Shown: one piece after another, positions 17,676 through 29,354 of the stretch
How positions within the stretch are numbered: position 1 is the first letter of the stretch
Layout: each line of letters starts with the position of its first letter
Assembly (NCBI RefSeq): GCF_030440365.1
Contig: NZ_CP124050.1
Location: 1 to 64,000, forward strand
DNA: 64,000 bases
Source: [Borrelia] lusitaniae
GTDB taxonomy: Bacteria; Spirochaetota; Spirochaetia; Borreliales; Borreliaceae
Direction: 5' to 3'
The notes under the pieces: generated by a model
The model's database searches: none
The model's input: only the letters and a program-made list of their open reading frames with translations
Told to the model about the DNA's origin: nothing
Translations under genes and position numbers: made by a program

Positions 17676-18676
17676 AAATCTTTTAAGAAGAGAATCAAAT
17701 TATCAATAATCAAATTCAATTCATCGCTTTTGTAAAAATTTGACAAAAAAATAATAAATCTTTTGGGAAATTCAGAAATGAATTTCTTGGAAGAATTTTT
17801 TCCAACATCAATTTCAAGCTTGTAAGAATGAAGCATTAAAGTTACTTCTTTTTTCAAACTACCATCTACTCTGCCATAAACCTCATCTCCCAATATTGGA
17901 AAATTAAGATATTTCATATGAACTCTCAATTGATGAGTACGACCAGTTTTAGGTTTTAAAGCTAAAAGAGAATATTCTCCAAAATTAAGCAATAATTTAT
18001 ATTCTGTTAATGCTTTTTTACCCTTATCTTTAGAAACACTAAATTTTTTCCTATTGTATTTATCTCTATCTATAAAAGATTCAATGCTTCCAAAAAAAAG
18101 ATTAAAATTACCCTTAACAATTGCAATGTAGACTTTATTTGTCGTTTTATCTTTAAACTGTTGAGCTAAAAACCTCAAAGTGTTAATGTTTTTTGCACAA
18201 ATGAGGACTCCCGAAGTATCTTTGTCTAATCTATGAACAATCCCGGGTCTAATTTTTTCTTCATTAAAATTAATTTTTAATCTTTTTATATGATATAAAA
18301 GAAAATTAACAACAGTATCATCCCAATGTGATATTCCAGGATGACTTAAAATTCCTTGTGGTTTATTTAGAACAATAATATTAGAATCTTCATAAATTAT
18401 AGCAATAGGGATATTATTGGGCTTGATAGAGTCAATTTGACTACTCTCTTCGTCAAATTCAATCATCATTTCATCGCCCTTAAAAACAGGCTTAGAGAGT
18501 TTTATCTTAAAAAATTTTCCATTACTCTTTTTGAAAGCTTCTACATTTCTTCTTTTAATCTGACTTCTAGTAAAACTTTCCAAGTTGCTTGATAAGTAAA
18601 GATCCAATCTTAAAGCATTTTCTTTAACAATAAATTCTTTTTTAAGTCTTATCATATCATTGAAGCAAATAATCAA
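17672..18676 (-). CDS. rluD: large-subunit pseudouridine synthase, RluD/RluC family (BB0018)
   Basis: 334 residues. An N-terminal S4 RNA-binding domain (RLDLYLSSNLESFTRSQIKRR) precedes the RsuA/RluA catalytic domain with GIVHRLDKDTSGVLICAKN, the catalytic Asp in HRLDKDTSG, then KTGRTHQLRVHM. It isomerises uridines in 23S rRNA. The first ATG overlaps the upstream gene by 20 bases. A second ATG at 18655 (MIRLKKEFIV) begins just past that gene's stop and still contains the full S4 domain, so either is possible; neither has a clear Shine-Dalgarno. Confidence 0.92.
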   Translation of the reverse strand: MIICFNDMIRLKKEFIVKENALRLDLYLSSNLESFTRSQIKRRNVEAFKKSNGKFFKIKLSKPVFKGDEMMIEFDEESSQIDSIKPNNIPIAIIYEDSNIIVLNKPQGILSHPGISHWDDTVVNFLLYHIKRLKINFNEEKIRPGIVHRLDKDTSGVLICAKNINTLRFLAQQFKDKTTNKVYIAIVKGNFNLFFGSIESFIDRDKYNRKKFSVSKDKGKKALTEYKLLLNFGEYSLLALKPKTGRTHQLRVHMKYLNFPILGDEVYGRVDGSLKKEVTLMLHSYKLEIDVGKNSSKKFISEFPKRFIIFLSNFYKSDELNLIIDNLILFLKDF

Positions 18677-19169
18677 TCAAAGCAATGGTTAACGCAAATA
18701 TAGCTCCAATGGAAGCTGAAATAATAAATTTTTTATAAATTTCATCTTTTGAAAAACTAGGACCATTTGAAAAAGGATATGGAATGTAACTTTCATTCAT
18801 TCCGCTATAAAAATAGTATCCCACATCAAAAAAAAACAAGCTCAAAAATAAAACTATTGGAAAAGATCCAATACTAATAGCTGAAAACCTAAACCAATCT
18901 TTTGCTGATTTTGACTCAAGATCATTCTCAAGATTTAAAGCTTTATTCTCTTGAATATTTTTATAAAGAAAAGAATCATCCTTATCAACAACCGGCATAT
19001 TATTTTTGTCATGAGAAACAAAATTGCCACTGGAAGTTGATTTATCTTGCAATGGCAAACTATTGGCAATGCTTAACTTTAAATTGTTCAAATTCAACTT
19101 GGAATAATCAAGTGAATTTGAACAAACATTAAAAACACTAAAAAGAAACAATAAGCTTCCAATAAGCAT
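18657..19169 (-). CDS. putative exported/membrane protein, Borrelia-specific (BB0019)
   Basis: 170 residues, no recognised domain. An N-terminal hydrophobic segment (LIGSLLFLFSVFNVC) may be a signal peptide; Cys16 could be lipidated but the n-region has no Lys/Arg, so this is weak. The middle (25-90) is polar and Ser/Asn/Asp rich. Two C-terminal hydrophobic segments (about 93-113 and 148-168) look like membrane helices. It lies seven bases after pfp and overlaps or abuts rluD. Confidence 0.65.
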   Translation of the reverse strand: MLIGSLLFLFSVFNVCSNSLDYSKLNLNNLKLSIANSLPLQDKSTSSGNFVSHDKNNMPVVDKDDSFLYKNIQENKALNLENDLESKSAKDWFRFSAISIGSFPIVLFLSLFFFDVGYYFYSGMNESYIPYPFSNGPSFSKDEIYKKFIISASIGAIFALTIALIDYLLQ

Positions 19170-19176
19170 AAATTTT

Positions 19177-20897
<1,721 letters not shown>

Positions 20898-20909
20898 CAC
20901 AACTAATAT

Positions 20910-21959
20910 CTATATATGATTTAAAACTAACATAGCATCACCATAAGAAAAAAATTTATAACCTTTATTTATAGCTTCTTCATAAGAGCTAAACACAAAA
21001 TCTTTGCCTGCAAATGAAGAGACCAGCATCAAAAGAGTAGATTGTGGTGTGTGAAAATTTGTAAAAAGCATGTCGACAAACTTAAAACAATAGTTTTTAC
21101 CAGGATAAATAAAAAGATTTGTACTTTGCTGACCTGTTTTAAACTTCTTAATCTTATTGTCATAAGATGACTCTAAAGCCCTAAGAGTTGTAGTACCAAT
21201 TGATAAAATTTTTTTACCAAGAAATTTAGCATTCTCCAATCTATCAGCCACACAATCTTTTATTAAAAAAGTTTCAAAATGCATATTATGTTCTTCGACC
21301 TTTTTTGATCTTACAGGAAGAAAAGTTCCAAGCCCCACATGAAGAGTAATAAAATCATATTCAATATTATTCTTTTTAAAAGCAGAAAACAAATCTCTAC
21401 TAAAATGTAACCCTGCGGTTGCAGAAGCTGCAGACCCAACGTATTTAGAATAAACAGTTTGATATCGATCTTCATCTATTTTATCATAATCTCTTTTAAT
21501 ATAAGGGGGTATGGGGACAAGCCCATGTTTTTCAAAATAATCTTCCCCAATATCATCATTAAATTGTAAAACAATCTCACTACTATTTTTTGATAAAATT
21601 TTGCCTATTAGTCCTTCGGGAAATTTGTAAACATTGCCAACAATTTGCTTCTTGGATTTAGAAATCAACGCAGTAAACAAATTAGTGCCAATTCTATCCA
21701 AAATTAAAAATTCAACATTACTACCCATCTCTGATTCTGCATACATTCTTGATTTTCTAACTTTTGAATTATTAAAAATAATAAAAGTATCGCTATTTAT
21801 ATATTTTAAAATATTGTTTACAGAATTTTCATGGTAAATTTTTTGCAATTTGGGATCTAGTACCATTAACTTTGAAGATCCTCTTTTTTCACTTGGATAT
21901 TGAGCTATTAAAGAATGGGGTAAATTAAAATGAAACTCTTTGGTTTTCACTAAGATCAT
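20910..21959 (-). CDS. queA: S-adenosylmethionine:tRNA ribosyltransferase-isomerase QueA (BB0021)
   Basis: 349 residues. The start [27 protein letters not shown] and the motifs [34 protein letters not shown] and [16 protein letters not shown] are those of QueA. It builds epoxyqueuosine on tRNA carrying preQ1 at the wobble position. The frame overlaps the end of ruvB by 35 bases (26 if the GTG at 21950 is used). The substrate base must be imported, and VUT-family genes at 47982-49425 are the likely importers. Confidence 0.95.
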   Translation of the reverse strand: MILVKTKEFHFNLPHSLIAQYPSEKRGSSKLMVLDPKLQKIYHENSVNNILKYINSDTFIIFNNSKVRKSRMYAESEMGSNVEFLILDRIGTNLFTALISKSKKQIVGNVYKFPEGLIGKILSKNSSEIVLQFNDDIGEDYFEKHGLVPIPPYIKRDYDKIDEDRYQTVYSKYVGSAASATAGLHFSRDLFSAFKKNNIEYDFITLHVGLGTFLPVRSKKVEEHNMHFETFLIKDCVADRLENAKFLGKKILSIGTTTLRALESSYDNKIKKFKTGQQSTNLFIYPGKNYCFKFVDMLFTNFHTPQSTLLMLVSSFAGKDFVFSSYEEAINKGYKFFSYGDAMLVLNHI

Positions 21960-22968
21960 CCTCTTTCATTTCTAAGTTTAAATGAAGATAAGCAAACTCA
22001 GTAGCTTTACGGCCTCTGTGAGTTCTGTTAATAAATCCTTTCATAATTAAATAAGGCTCATAAAAGTCTTCAAGAGAATCTGCTGTTTCCCCTACAGAAA
22101 TAGCTAAAGTATCAACCCCTACAGGCCCCCCATTAAATTTCAATATTAAGCTTCTTAAAATATTTCTATCTTGCTCATCAAGACCTTCTCCATCAATTCT
22201 AAGCATTTCAAGCCCAATTGCAACAATCTCACTTGTAACAACCAAACTTCCGGTTACCTGAGCAATATCTCTTATTCGTCTTAACAATCTATTTGCTATA
22301 CGAGGAGTTCCTCTTGAACTTCTTGCAAGAAGAAAAGCAGCATCCTCTTCTATTTCAACATTTAAAATAATAGAATTTCTCTTTATTATCTCAACAAGTT
22401 CTATTTCACTGTAAAGTTCAAATCTTGCAGTAATTCCAAATCTCGCATAAAGTGGAGATGTTACTCTTCCCGGTTTAGTAGTAGCTCCAATCAATGTGAA
22501 TCTTGGAAGTGGCATTCGAACAGTTCTTGCATTAGCTCCTTGCCCGATTATCCAATCTAGCTCATAATCTTCCATGGCAATACAAAGCATTTCTTCTATT
22601 ATTGGTCTAAGCCTATGTATTTCATCAATAAACAAAACACTCTTCTCATCAAGACCTGTTAAAATTCCAATAATATCTTTGGGCTTATCAAAAGCCGGAG
22701 CTGAGGTAATCTTAATTGAAGCATTCATCTCAAAAGCAATAATATTTGCAAGAGTAGTTTTTCCAAGCCCTGGTGGACCACTTAGAAAAACATGATCTAA
22801 AGCTTCATCTCGCTCTTTAGAGGCTCTTATAAAAAGACTAAGGGTTTCTTTAACATTAGTCTGCCCTTTAAAATCTTGAAAAACTTTAGGCCTAAGCTCA
22901 TTTTCACTCTTATCATATAAAGAATTTTCATTAGAACTTAAAAAGTTTATACTATTTTCTTCTTTCAT
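21925..22968 (-). CDS. ruvB: Holliday junction branch-migration ATPase RuvB (BB0022)
   Basis: 347 residues. AAA+ motor with Walker [12 protein letters not shown], Walker [11 protein letters not shown], sensor [17 protein letters not shown], and the C-terminal winged helix ([14 protein letters not shown]...[13 protein letters not shown]). It drives branch migration with RuvA. The longest frame starts with GTG at 22974, but the ribosome site GAGAGG sits 5 bases before the ATG at 22968, which I choose. A short spacer follows ruvA. ruvC is not adjacent, as expected for the genus. Confidence 0.95.
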   Translation of the reverse strand: MKEENSINFLSSNENSLYDKSENELRPKVFQDFKGQTNVKETLSLFIRASKERDEALDHVFLSGPPGLGKTTLANIIAFEMNASIKITSAPAFDKPKDIIGILTGLDEKSVLFIDEIHRLRPIIEEMLCIAMEDYELDWIIGQGANARTVRMPLPRFTLIGATTKPGRVTSPLYARFGITARFELYSEIELVEIIKRNSIILNVEIEEDAAFLLARSSRGTPRIANRLLRRIRDIAQVTGSLVVTSEIVAIGLEMLRIDGEGLDEQDRNILRSLILKFNGGPVGVDTLAISVGETADSLEDFYEPYLIMKGFINRTHRGRKATEFAYLHLNLEMKEDDLSENQRVSF

Positions 22969-23013
22969 ATACACCTCTCAGAGAATATTTTATAACCAAC
23001 AAATAATTAACAA

Positions 23014-23604
23014 TTAATTCGATATTCTTTTTAAAACCTCCTTAAATAAAAACTGTTCCTTTTCGGAGTCTTTTAAATTTGAAAATTCTACTAAATTGAA
23101 AGCCTCTTTAAGCTTACTATTAACAATTTTTCTATCAAATCCCATACTAACAATCGATTCTTCTAATTCTTTAAATTTAAAAAGAATTGATTCACACTCA
23201 TTATTAATCAAAAGCTTGCCTTGAAGATGTAAAAACATTTTGCTAGCCATTTTTTTGCCAATACCTTTGATTTTAGAAACAAGGTCAAAATCTTCTCTAT
23301 CAATAGCGTCCTTAAACTCATTATACCTTATATTAGAGAGCACTCTTAAAGCGGCCCTTGGGCCTATTCCGCTCACTCCAATAAGCCCTTTAAAAATCTC
23401 TCTTTCATCTGAATTCAAAAATCCGAAAAGTTTTAATTTATTTTCTCTCGTATAAAGATAAGTAAACAGTTCAACTTTGTCTGATAACTTAAAATTAGCA
23501 AGGCAAAATGCACTAACTAAAAGCTCAAATTCAAAAACAGTAGTCATTAAAACCAAACTTGATTCTTTTTTTTCTATAACTTTACCATGAATCTTATTTA
23601 TCAT
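23014..23604 (-). CDS. ruvA: Holliday junction DNA-binding protein RuvA (BB0023)
   Basis: 196 residues. The N-terminal OB fold (MINKIHGKVIEKKESSLVL) is followed by tandem helix-hairpin-helix motifs (LIGVSGIGPRAALRVLS and LVSKIKGIGKKMASKMF) and a small C-terminal RuvB-binding domain. It forms the junction-holding tetramer. No Shine-Dalgarno precedes the ATG. A TATAAT on the minus strand (23613-23618) would start transcription about two bases before it, so the mRNA may be nearly leaderless. Confidence 0.94.
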   Translation of the reverse strand: MINKIHGKVIEKKESSLVLMTTVFEFELLVSAFCLANFKLSDKVELFTYLYTRENKLKLFGFLNSDEREIFKGLIGVSGIGPRAALRVLSNIRYNEFKDAIDREDFDLVSKIKGIGKKMASKMFLHLQGKLLINNECESILFKFKELEESIVSMGFDRKIVNSKLKEAFNLVEFSNLKDSEKEQFLFKEVLKRISN

Positions 23605-23674
23605 ATAATTAAATTATATTACACAGAAACATCCAATTTAAAGCAAAAGCCTTAAATAAAAAAAGGACACATAA

Positions 23675-24817
23675 ATGAAAAATCAATTTTTAATTAGCTA
23701 TTTTCAATCAATTACAATTATTTTTTTAACCTTATCTATAATAACTATAACGGCAGAAGAGATAACAAGCGCACTAAAGGTTCCAAATGGATTTAAAGTC
23801 GAAATTTTTTTAAACAATATAATTGAAAAACCAAGAGGAATTACAAGTGATCAAGATGGAAACATATTCATAGGATCTGGGAGTACTTTTGCATACTTTG
23901 CAACAAAAAACAAAAAGATTTATACCATAGCAAAAACTTTAGAAAAACCTATTGGTATTGCTTATTGGGATAATAAATTGTATATATCTTCTGTTGATAA
24001 AATATACGTAGTTGAAAATGTAAAAGAAGAAATCAATAAAAGCATAAGATCAAATGAAGAATATATATGGAAAATGGAAATTTTTTCACCTTTACCAAAA
24101 AATACTTCAAAAATACATTCTGGACGTTATATTAAAGTAGATCCTAAAAATAACAAATTAATAGTAAACATAGGATCCCAAAATAATGCTAAAATTCCCC
24201 CAGAAAAAGAAGCAATAATTCTAAGCATCGATTTAAAAACAAAAAAAGAAGATGTAGCGGCTTTTGGAGTAAGAAACTCAGTTGGGTTTGATTTTCATCC
24301 GATTAGCAATGAAATATATTTTAGCGACAATGGCCAAGACGGACTAGGAGATAACATTCCCCCAGATGAAATAAACCTAATAATCAAATATAGAGAACAT
24401 TTTGGATTTCCCTATGTGTTTGGGAAAAACCAAAAAAATTACAATTTTTATAACAAAGCACCCAAAAACATTAATTTTAGCCCATCTATTTATGAACTTC
24501 CTGCACATGTAGCTCCACTTGGAATACACTTTTACCAAGGAAATAACTTTCCAAAAGAATATATAAATAAATTATTCATAGCAGAACATGGTTCATGGAA
24601 CAGATCTTCTCCTGTTGGCTACAGAATAACTACGCTAGACATTGATCCCATAAAAAGAATAGCAAAAAATTACAAGGTTTTTTTAGATGGATTTTTAAAG
24701 CCTGATAACTCTAAACTTGGACGCCCTGTTGATATAATCACATATCATGACGGCTCAATTCTTTTTTCAGATGATTTTGGAAATAAAATCTACAGAGTCT
24801 ACTACGAAAATAAATAA
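23675..24817 (+). CDS. secreted beta-propeller protein of the glucose/sorbosone dehydrogenase family (BB0024)
   Basis: 380 residues with a signal peptide (hydrophobic to about residue 25, ending near TAEE). The rest matches the PQQ-type sugar dehydrogenase propeller: VPNGFKVEIFLNNIIEKPRGI, IYFSDNGQDGLGDNIPPDE, AHVAPLGIHFYQG and FIAEHGSWNRS...GYRI. These enzymes oxidise sugars in the periplasm. I see no PQQ synthesis gene here and none is known to me in Borrelia, so the catalytic role is doubtful and a binding role is possible. It has its own ribosome site (AAAAGGAC) and stands alone between opposite-strand genes. Confidence 0.8.
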   Translation: MKNQFLISYFQSITIIFLTLSIITITAEEITSALKVPNGFKVEIFLNNIIEKPRGITSDQDGNIFIGSGSTFAYFATKNKKIYTIAKTLEKPIGIAYWDNKLYISSVDKIYVVENVKEEINKSIRSNEEYIWKMEIFSPLPKNTSKIHSGRYIKVDPKNNKLIVNIGSQNNAKIPPEKEAIILSIDLKTKKEDVAAFGVRNSVGFDFHPISNEIYFSDNGQDGLGDNIPPDEINLIIKYREHFGFPYVFGKNQKNYNFYNKAPKNINFSPSIYELPAHVAPLGIHFYQGNNFPKEYINKLFIAEHGSWNRSSPVGYRITTLDIDPIKRIAKNYKVFLDGFLKPDNSKLGRPVDIITYHDGSILFSDDFGNKIYRVYYENK

Positions 24818-24827
24818 AACTAGAAAG

Positions 24828-25559
24828 CTAGCTTAATTCATCTGGAATCTCTAAATTATGAATTACTTCTTGAACATCATCAAAGTCTTCAAGCTTTTCA
24901 ACAAGAAGAATTATTTTTTCTGCTTGCTCTTTGTTTAAAGAAATTTTATTTTCAGGAATTAAAGCTATCTCTGCCATCTCTTCTTTAAATTTAGTTTTTA
25001 AAAAAGATAAGACTTTGTCAAAATCATCAGTACTTGTTATAACTTCCGCTTCATTGTTTGAAACTAAAATATCTTCAGCACCTACTTCTAATGCAAATTC
25101 TATTATTTCATCTTCAAGATATTTTTCTAAATTGTAAATAATAAGGCCCTTTCTGTAAAACATATATGAGACTGAACCTGGAGTACCAAGAGATCCTCCA
25201 CCTTTTGCAAGAACACTTTTTACATCACTAGAAGTTCTGTTTTTATTGTCTGTCAAACATTTAATCATTAAAGCCACTCCATAAGGAGCATAAGCCTCAT
25301 AAGTGATTTCAAAATATTCAACCCCTTCATTACCGCCAATACCCTTTTTTATTGCCTTCTCAATATTATCTTTTGGCATATTGGCAACTTTAGCCTTATT
25401 AACAGCTACCCTTAGTCTCGGATTAGACTCAATATCCCCACCACCTATTTTCGCTGCAATAGTTATTTCTCTTATTAGCTTTGTAAAAATTTTATTACGC
25501 TTTGCATCAAGAGCGCCCTTTTTTCTCTTTATTGTTGACCATTTGCTGTGACCAGACAT
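24828..25559 (-). CDS. yebC: YebC/TACO1 family translation-associated protein (BB0025)
   Basis: 243 residues, usual length. The opening MSGHSKWSTIKRKKGALDAK, the glycine-rich AAKIGGGDIESNPRLR, and KGGGSLGTPGSVSYMFYRKG are family hallmarks. Members were annotated as transcription regulators; recent work in other bacteria links them to relief of ribosome stalling at proline stretches. The ATG begins immediately after the folD stop, and its Shine-Dalgarno GGAGGTG lies inside the last codons of folD, so the two are co-translated. Confidence 0.92.
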   Translation of the reverse strand: MSGHSKWSTIKRKKGALDAKRNKIFTKLIREITIAAKIGGGDIESNPRLRVAVNKAKVANMPKDNIEKAIKKGIGGNEGVEYFEITYEAYAPYGVALMIKCLTDNKNRTSSDVKSVLAKGGGSLGTPGSVSYMFYRKGLIIYNLEKYLEDEIIEFALEVGAEDILVSNNEAEVITSTDDFDKVLSFLKTKFKEEMAEIALIPENKISLNKEQAEKIILLVEKLEDFDDVQEVIHNLEIPDELS

Positions 25560-26465
25560 TTACACCTCCAACAATTTCTCCAACTGATCTAAAATGTCAA
25601 ACATATTATTATTAATCAAATGAGCTTTAATTGTGTTAAACATTAACATAAGAACCGTAACAGGCCCTACTCCCCCCTTAACAGGAGTAATAAATTTAAC
25701 ATAATCTTTAATATTGTCAAAATCTGTATCACCTGATAAAATTTTTTCATTATCAGTCTTGATTTCAGAAATACCAATATCAATCACATAAGGCTTTCTG
25801 CACAACATGCTTTTATCTATCAACTTGGGTTTACCAACAGCAGAAATAACAATATCTGCCTGTCTTAAATAAACATCTAAATAAATGCTTTTAGAGTGAC
25901 AAGTAATAACAGTTGCATCATAAGGCTTTGATGAGAGCAATATTGAAATAGGCCTTCCTACAAGAGGACTTCTGCCAACTACAACAACCGTTTTTCCCGA
26001 TGTTTTTATCTTTTCATCTCGCAAAATCTTTAATACAGCAAGAGCTGTACAAGGAATAAATCCTTTTTTATCTCCCAGAATCATTTTACCTAAATTAACA
26101 AAAGATAAGCCATCAACATCTTTTGAATAAACTATGCCATTTAAAATAGAATTTAAATCCATACCTTTCAAAAGAGGCAATTGCACAATAATTCCATCTG
26201 TGTTTAAATTTTTATTTTCTCTATCAATTACTTCTAAAATATCACTTTGAACAGAATTTGTAGAAAATTTAATTATTTCAACATTTAAGCCAATCTCTTT
26301 TGCAACTCGACTCTTAATTGAAACATAAAGTTTGCTTGCAGCCTCATCATTTGCTAAAACAACTTTTAATGTAATTTTATCTCTCAAGTCATGCATTCTT
26401 AAGAATTCTTTTAATTTTAAATAATACTTATTTGCAAAATCCTTTCCATTAAACACAGTATTCAA
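25560..26465 (-). CDS. folD: methylenetetrahydrofolate dehydrogenase/cyclohydrolase FolD (BB0026)
   Basis: About 301 residues. FolD signatures: LYVSIKSRVAKEIG (catalytic Lys), TDGIIVQLPLL, CTALAVLKIL, VVVVGRSPLVGRPISILL and TPVKGGVGPVTVLML. It interconverts methylene- and formyl-tetrahydrofolate, the donor for Fmt in this same window. The frame is open to a TTG at 26489. The TTG at 26465 (MNTVFNGKDFAN) has AGAGGT five bases before it and matches the usual family start, so I choose it. Both are TTG codons; no ATG is available nearby. Confidence 0.92.
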   Translation of the reverse strand: MNTVFNGKDFANKYYLKLKEFLRMHDLRDKITLKVVLANDEAASKLYVSIKSRVAKEIGLNVEIIKFSTNSVQSDILEVIDRENKNLNTDGIIVQLPLLKGMDLNSILNGIVYSKDVDGLSFVNLGKMILGDKKGFIPCTALAVLKILRDEKIKTSGKTVVVVGRSPLVGRPISILLSSKPYDATVITCHSKSIYLDVYLRQADIVISAVGKPKLIDKSMLCRKPYVIDIGISEIKTDNEKILSGDTDFDNIKDYVKFITPVKGGVGPVTVLMLMFNTIKAHLINNNMFDILDQLEKLLEV

Positions 26466-26551
26466 AACATACCTCTTAAGACCTAACAAGATTACCTTAA
26501 TATTATACCTAGATTGTCAATATAAGGAAAGCTAAACCACTAAATTTCAAA

Positions 26552-26580
26552 TTGTAATTAAATTTATTTTCAACTATAAT
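26552..26580 (+). promoter_or_regulatory. promoter for the beta-barrel protein / BamB-like lipoprotein pair
   Basis: TTGTAA (26552-26557) and TATAAT (26575-26580) are 17 bases apart, about 36 bases before the ATG at 26616, which has GGAGA upstream. A good vegetative promoter match. Confidence 0.6.
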
Positions 26581-26615
26581 AAAAAAGGGTAATAATTTTA
26601 AAAGAATGGAGAATA

Positions 26616-27254
26616 ATGAAAAAGTATCTTTTTATAACGCTAATTGCAATCTTGCTAATTGGTGTAAACATAAAAAAAATTGAAGCCGCAGTCAATGTTG
26701 ATAGACATACAAACTCTACTTTAGGAATAGACTTAACTGTTGGAATGCCTATTTTTTACAATGACTTATCAAGAACTTATCCTACCAATTTATATCCAGG
26801 AGGTATTGGAGCAATAAAATATCAGTACCATATTTTAAACAATTTAGCAATTGGACTTGAACTAAGGTACATGTTTAACTTTGATATCAACCATTCTTTT
26901 AACATATTAAATCCAGATTCAAGTGTAGGCAAAATTTTTTATAGTGTGCCTATTACATTTTCAATAAACTATATATTTGATATAGGAGAATTATTTCAAA
27001 TTCCAATTTTCACAAATATAGGGGTTTCTATTAATACATATGGGGATAGAAATAACAATATTACAAATTTAAGAACTTTTGATGCACTCCCCACAATCTC
27101 TTTTGGATCTGGAATTTTATGGAACTTTAACTACAAATGGTCTTTTGGGGCAACAACATCTTGGTGGATGATGTTTGAATTTGGAAATTCTGCTAAAATG
27201 GCACATTTTGCACTTATATCATTATCAGTTACAGTAAATGTAAATAAATTGTAG
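26616..27254 (+). CDS. putative outer-membrane beta-barrel protein (BB0027)
   Basis: 212 residues. Signal peptide with two Lys and a hydrophobic core, cleavage likely after KKIEA (about 25). The mature protein shows repeated amphipathic strands with aromatic belts (GIDLTVGMPIFYNDL, IGLELRYMFNFDI, VPITFSINYIFDIG, WSFGATTSWWMMFEFG) and ends in a strand VTVNVNKL, as in small outer-membrane barrels. No catalytic motif. It lies eight bases before a Bam accessory lipoprotein gene, so outer-membrane residence is reasonable. Family not named with confidence. Confidence 0.7.
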   Translation: MKKYLFITLIAILLIGVNIKKIEAAVNVDRHTNSTLGIDLTVGMPIFYNDLSRTYPTNLYPGGIGAIKYQYHILNNLAIGLELRYMFNFDINHSFNILNPDSSVGKIFYSVPITFSINYIFDIGELFQIPIFTNIGVSINTYGDRNNNITNLRTFDALPTISFGSGILWNFNYKWSFGATTSWWMMFEFGNSAKMAHFALISLSVTVNVNKL

Positions 27255-27261
27255 GATAAAA

Positions 27262-28311
27262 ATGAAACAAAAATATGAAAACTATTTTAAAAAAAGATTA
27301 ATTTTAAACCTATTAATATTTTTGCTACTAGCATGCTCAAGCGAATCCATATTTTCCCAACTGGGAAATCTGCAAAAAATAAAACATGAATATAATATTT
27401 TAGGTACTTCAAGCCCAAGAGGAATTTCTCTAGTAGGAGAAACTCTCTATATTGCAGCCATGCATTTATTTAAAAAAGAAAACGGAAATATTGAAAAAAT
27501 TGACTTGAGCGATTCTTATGAGTTTATAAATGACATTGTAAATGTATCTGGGAAAACCTATCTTTTAGCACAAAACAAAAAAGAAGAACTGGAAGTTTGT
27601 GAGCTAAATGGAAAAAATTGGACATTAAAAATTAAGAAACCACTAAAAGCATATAAATTTCTAAAATCCGTGGGAAAAGATGGCATAAAAGAAGCATATA
27701 TTTTAGCTATAGACAAAAATAATCAAGAGAGAATTTTTGATCTACAAGGAATTGACAAAACACCATCACAAGCTACTAAAAATGACAAATTTTACCAATT
27801 ATCAAATGATGGTAATTTAATTACAGGAAATTCACTTAAAATATGGCAAATAAACAACAATACACATAAAAGCATAGACTCTCAACAAGCCAAAGAAATA
27901 ATGCCTATCATTAAAACAAACATTAGAGGTTTTTCTGAAACCTTAGTAATGACTGGTGGTTATAATAATTTAGAAACAAAATTTAAAGTATATTCGGATG
28001 CGAATAATTATACAAAACCAATATTTATTCAAGACGAAGTAGGCGAATTTAGCAGCTACTTTGCAAGAGAATTTAATGATGCAATATTAATTGGAAGTAA
28101 TAATGGATTTGCAGAATTTTCAAAAAATAAAGAAGGGATTTTTGCTTTGCAATCGCCCTCAAAATCTGTTGAACCTGGAGCTTATAACGGTTCCCAGCTA
28201 AGCAAAACAGGTCTTAACGATATCATCCCTGTATCAAACAACACAATTTACATATTAACTCAAGGAAAAGGTTTATGGAAATTGGAAAACAAAAAATTAA
28301 CTAAAGAATAA
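27262..28311 (+). CDS. outer-membrane lipoprotein, BamB-like Bam complex component (BB0028)
   Basis: 349 residues. The signal sequence ends in a clear lipobox LLLACSSES (Cys about 25). The mature part has repeating beta-blades ([44 protein letters not shown]) consistent with a propeller like BamB. BB0028 was reported to copurify with BamA in B. burgdorferi (knowledge of the literature, not seen here). Co-directional with the beta-barrel gene upstream. Its 3' end overlaps the convergent UPF0178-like gene by 15 bases. Confidence 0.8.
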   Translation: MKQKYENYFKKRLILNLLIFLLLACSSESIFSQLGNLQKIKHEYNILGTSSPRGISLVGETLYIAAMHLFKKENGNIEKIDLSDSYEFINDIVNVSGKTYLLAQNKKEELEVCELNGKNWTLKIKKPLKAYKFLKSVGKDGIKEAYILAIDKNNQERIFDLQGIDKTPSQATKNDKFYQLSNDGNLITGNSLKIWQINNNTHKSIDSQQAKEIMPIIKTNIRGFSETLVMTGGYNNLETKFKVYSDANNYTKPIFIQDEVGEFSSYFAREFNDAILIGSNNGFAEFSKNKEGIFALQSPSKSVEPGAYNGSQLSKTGLNDIIPVSNNTIYILTQGKGLWKLENKKLTKE

Positions 28312-28728
28312 AGAATAAAAATTCTTTATAAATTTTTCATATCTAGATTTATTAAAATCTCTATCATAATATTTTTTAGTCTTAATTTTCAAATTTAAAT
28401 TAATCTTAGATCTAAAATATAAATAATTTATATTATTTATATTAAAAATTCGGCCCTCATCATTCATAACCTTAACCTCAAGATCTAAAAGAAGTTTAGC
28501 AAAAAAAATATCTCTAGTAACCACAAGACTGCACTTATCTGCCAAATTTAAAATAAATGCATCAACATTGTCTACAACCTCTAAAACAACATTTTCTGCT
28601 TCTTCCAAACTCAAAGACTTATTAGAAACTACAATAAGTCTTGATTTATTGTGCAATATAAATTTTTGTAAAAATTTTATTATCTTAAAATTACAAGAAT
28701 CAGCATCAACAAAAATTTTATTTAACAA
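28297..28728 (-). CDS. UPF0178/DUF188 (YaiI/YqxD-like) protein, diverged (BB0029)
   Basis: 143 residues. The family signatures are present in altered form: [13 protein letters not shown] (usually VDADACPVK), [20 protein letters not shown] (usually AD-x-IVT-x-DI-x-LA), and [18 protein letters not shown] (G-x-x-x-x-x-x-NI...R). The fold is PIN-nuclease-like, but no activity is established for the family. The conserved Pro of the first motif is Asn here. It overlaps the upstream signal-peptidase-like gene by 11 bases and its 3' end runs into the convergent lipoprotein gene. Confidence 0.65.
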   Translation of the reverse strand: MLNKIFVDADSCNFKIIKFLQKFILHNKSRLIVVSNKSLSLEEAENVVLEVVDNVDAFILNLADKCSLVVTRDIFFAKLLLDLEVKVMNDEGRIFNINNINYLYFRSKINLNLKIKTKKYYDRDFNKSRYEKFIKNFYSLFFS

Positions 28729-29353
28729 TCTTATAGTCCACTACCTTAAAAGCTAAAAAAGAAACAATAGCATTTTTATTAATGGGTCCAAATATTCTAG
28801 AATCATTCAAAATGCTTAAATTGTCATTTAATAAAAAAAATTCATTTTTTTTCAAAATAAAACACTTAACCACTTCATCTGTATTAAAAAAATTATTCAA
28901 CTTATAATAGCTAACCAAATTGCCATTCAAATAAAAAAAATCTGTATCCTTTTTATTTACCAAAACATTCAAACCTCTAACATAAACAGAATCGCCTTGA
29001 ACAGCTGCTATTCTTGACACTTTATAGCTTGCTTTTTTAAAAATTTTACTCAAAAAAAAGAAATCTTTTGTTAAAGCTAATAAAAAATTATCACTTAACC
29101 TAAAATCTTTATAAAGAACAATATCATTCATTTTCAAAGGAATAAAAAAAGATGTTATACGTGTTGCAACAAAAAATAAACTAGCATTTTTTGTAATCGA
29201 TGGCAACATTTCATTACCTTTAATCATAAAAATTTGCAAAACAAACTTTGTGAAAAAAAAATTTAAAATTAAAAATGTTAAAACATATTTTACAAAAATT
29301 TTTCTTTTCTTCTTTCTTAAAAGCCTTTGTTCAAAAGTTAAATATGGAGCCAC
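28718..29353 (-). CDS. lepB: signal peptidase I paralogue lacking catalytic Ser and Lys (BB0030)
   Basis: 211 residues. One membrane helix (about 22-42) leads to the box normally reading G-x-S-M-x-P-T; here it is KGNEMLPSI, with Glu48 in the Ser position. The Lys box, normally VKRVIGLPGD, reads [10 protein letters not shown], with Ser113 in the Lys position. The last box ([16 protein letters not shown]) is well kept, so the fold is probably intact. I infer a non-catalytic partner or regulator. The start is GTG, one base after the stop of the active-type paralogue. Confidence 0.8.
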   Translation of the reverse strand: MAPYLTFEQRLLRKKKRKIFVKYVLTFLILNFFFTKFVLQIFMIKGNEMLPSITKNASLFFVATRITSFFIPLKMNDIVLYKDFRLSDNFLLALTKDFFFLSKIFKKASYKVSRIAAVQGDSVYVRGLNVLVNKKDTDFFYLNGNLVSYYKLNNFFNTDEVVKCFILKKNEFFLLNDNLSILNDSRIFGPINKNAIVSFLAFKVVDYKIVK

Positions 29354-29354
29354 T

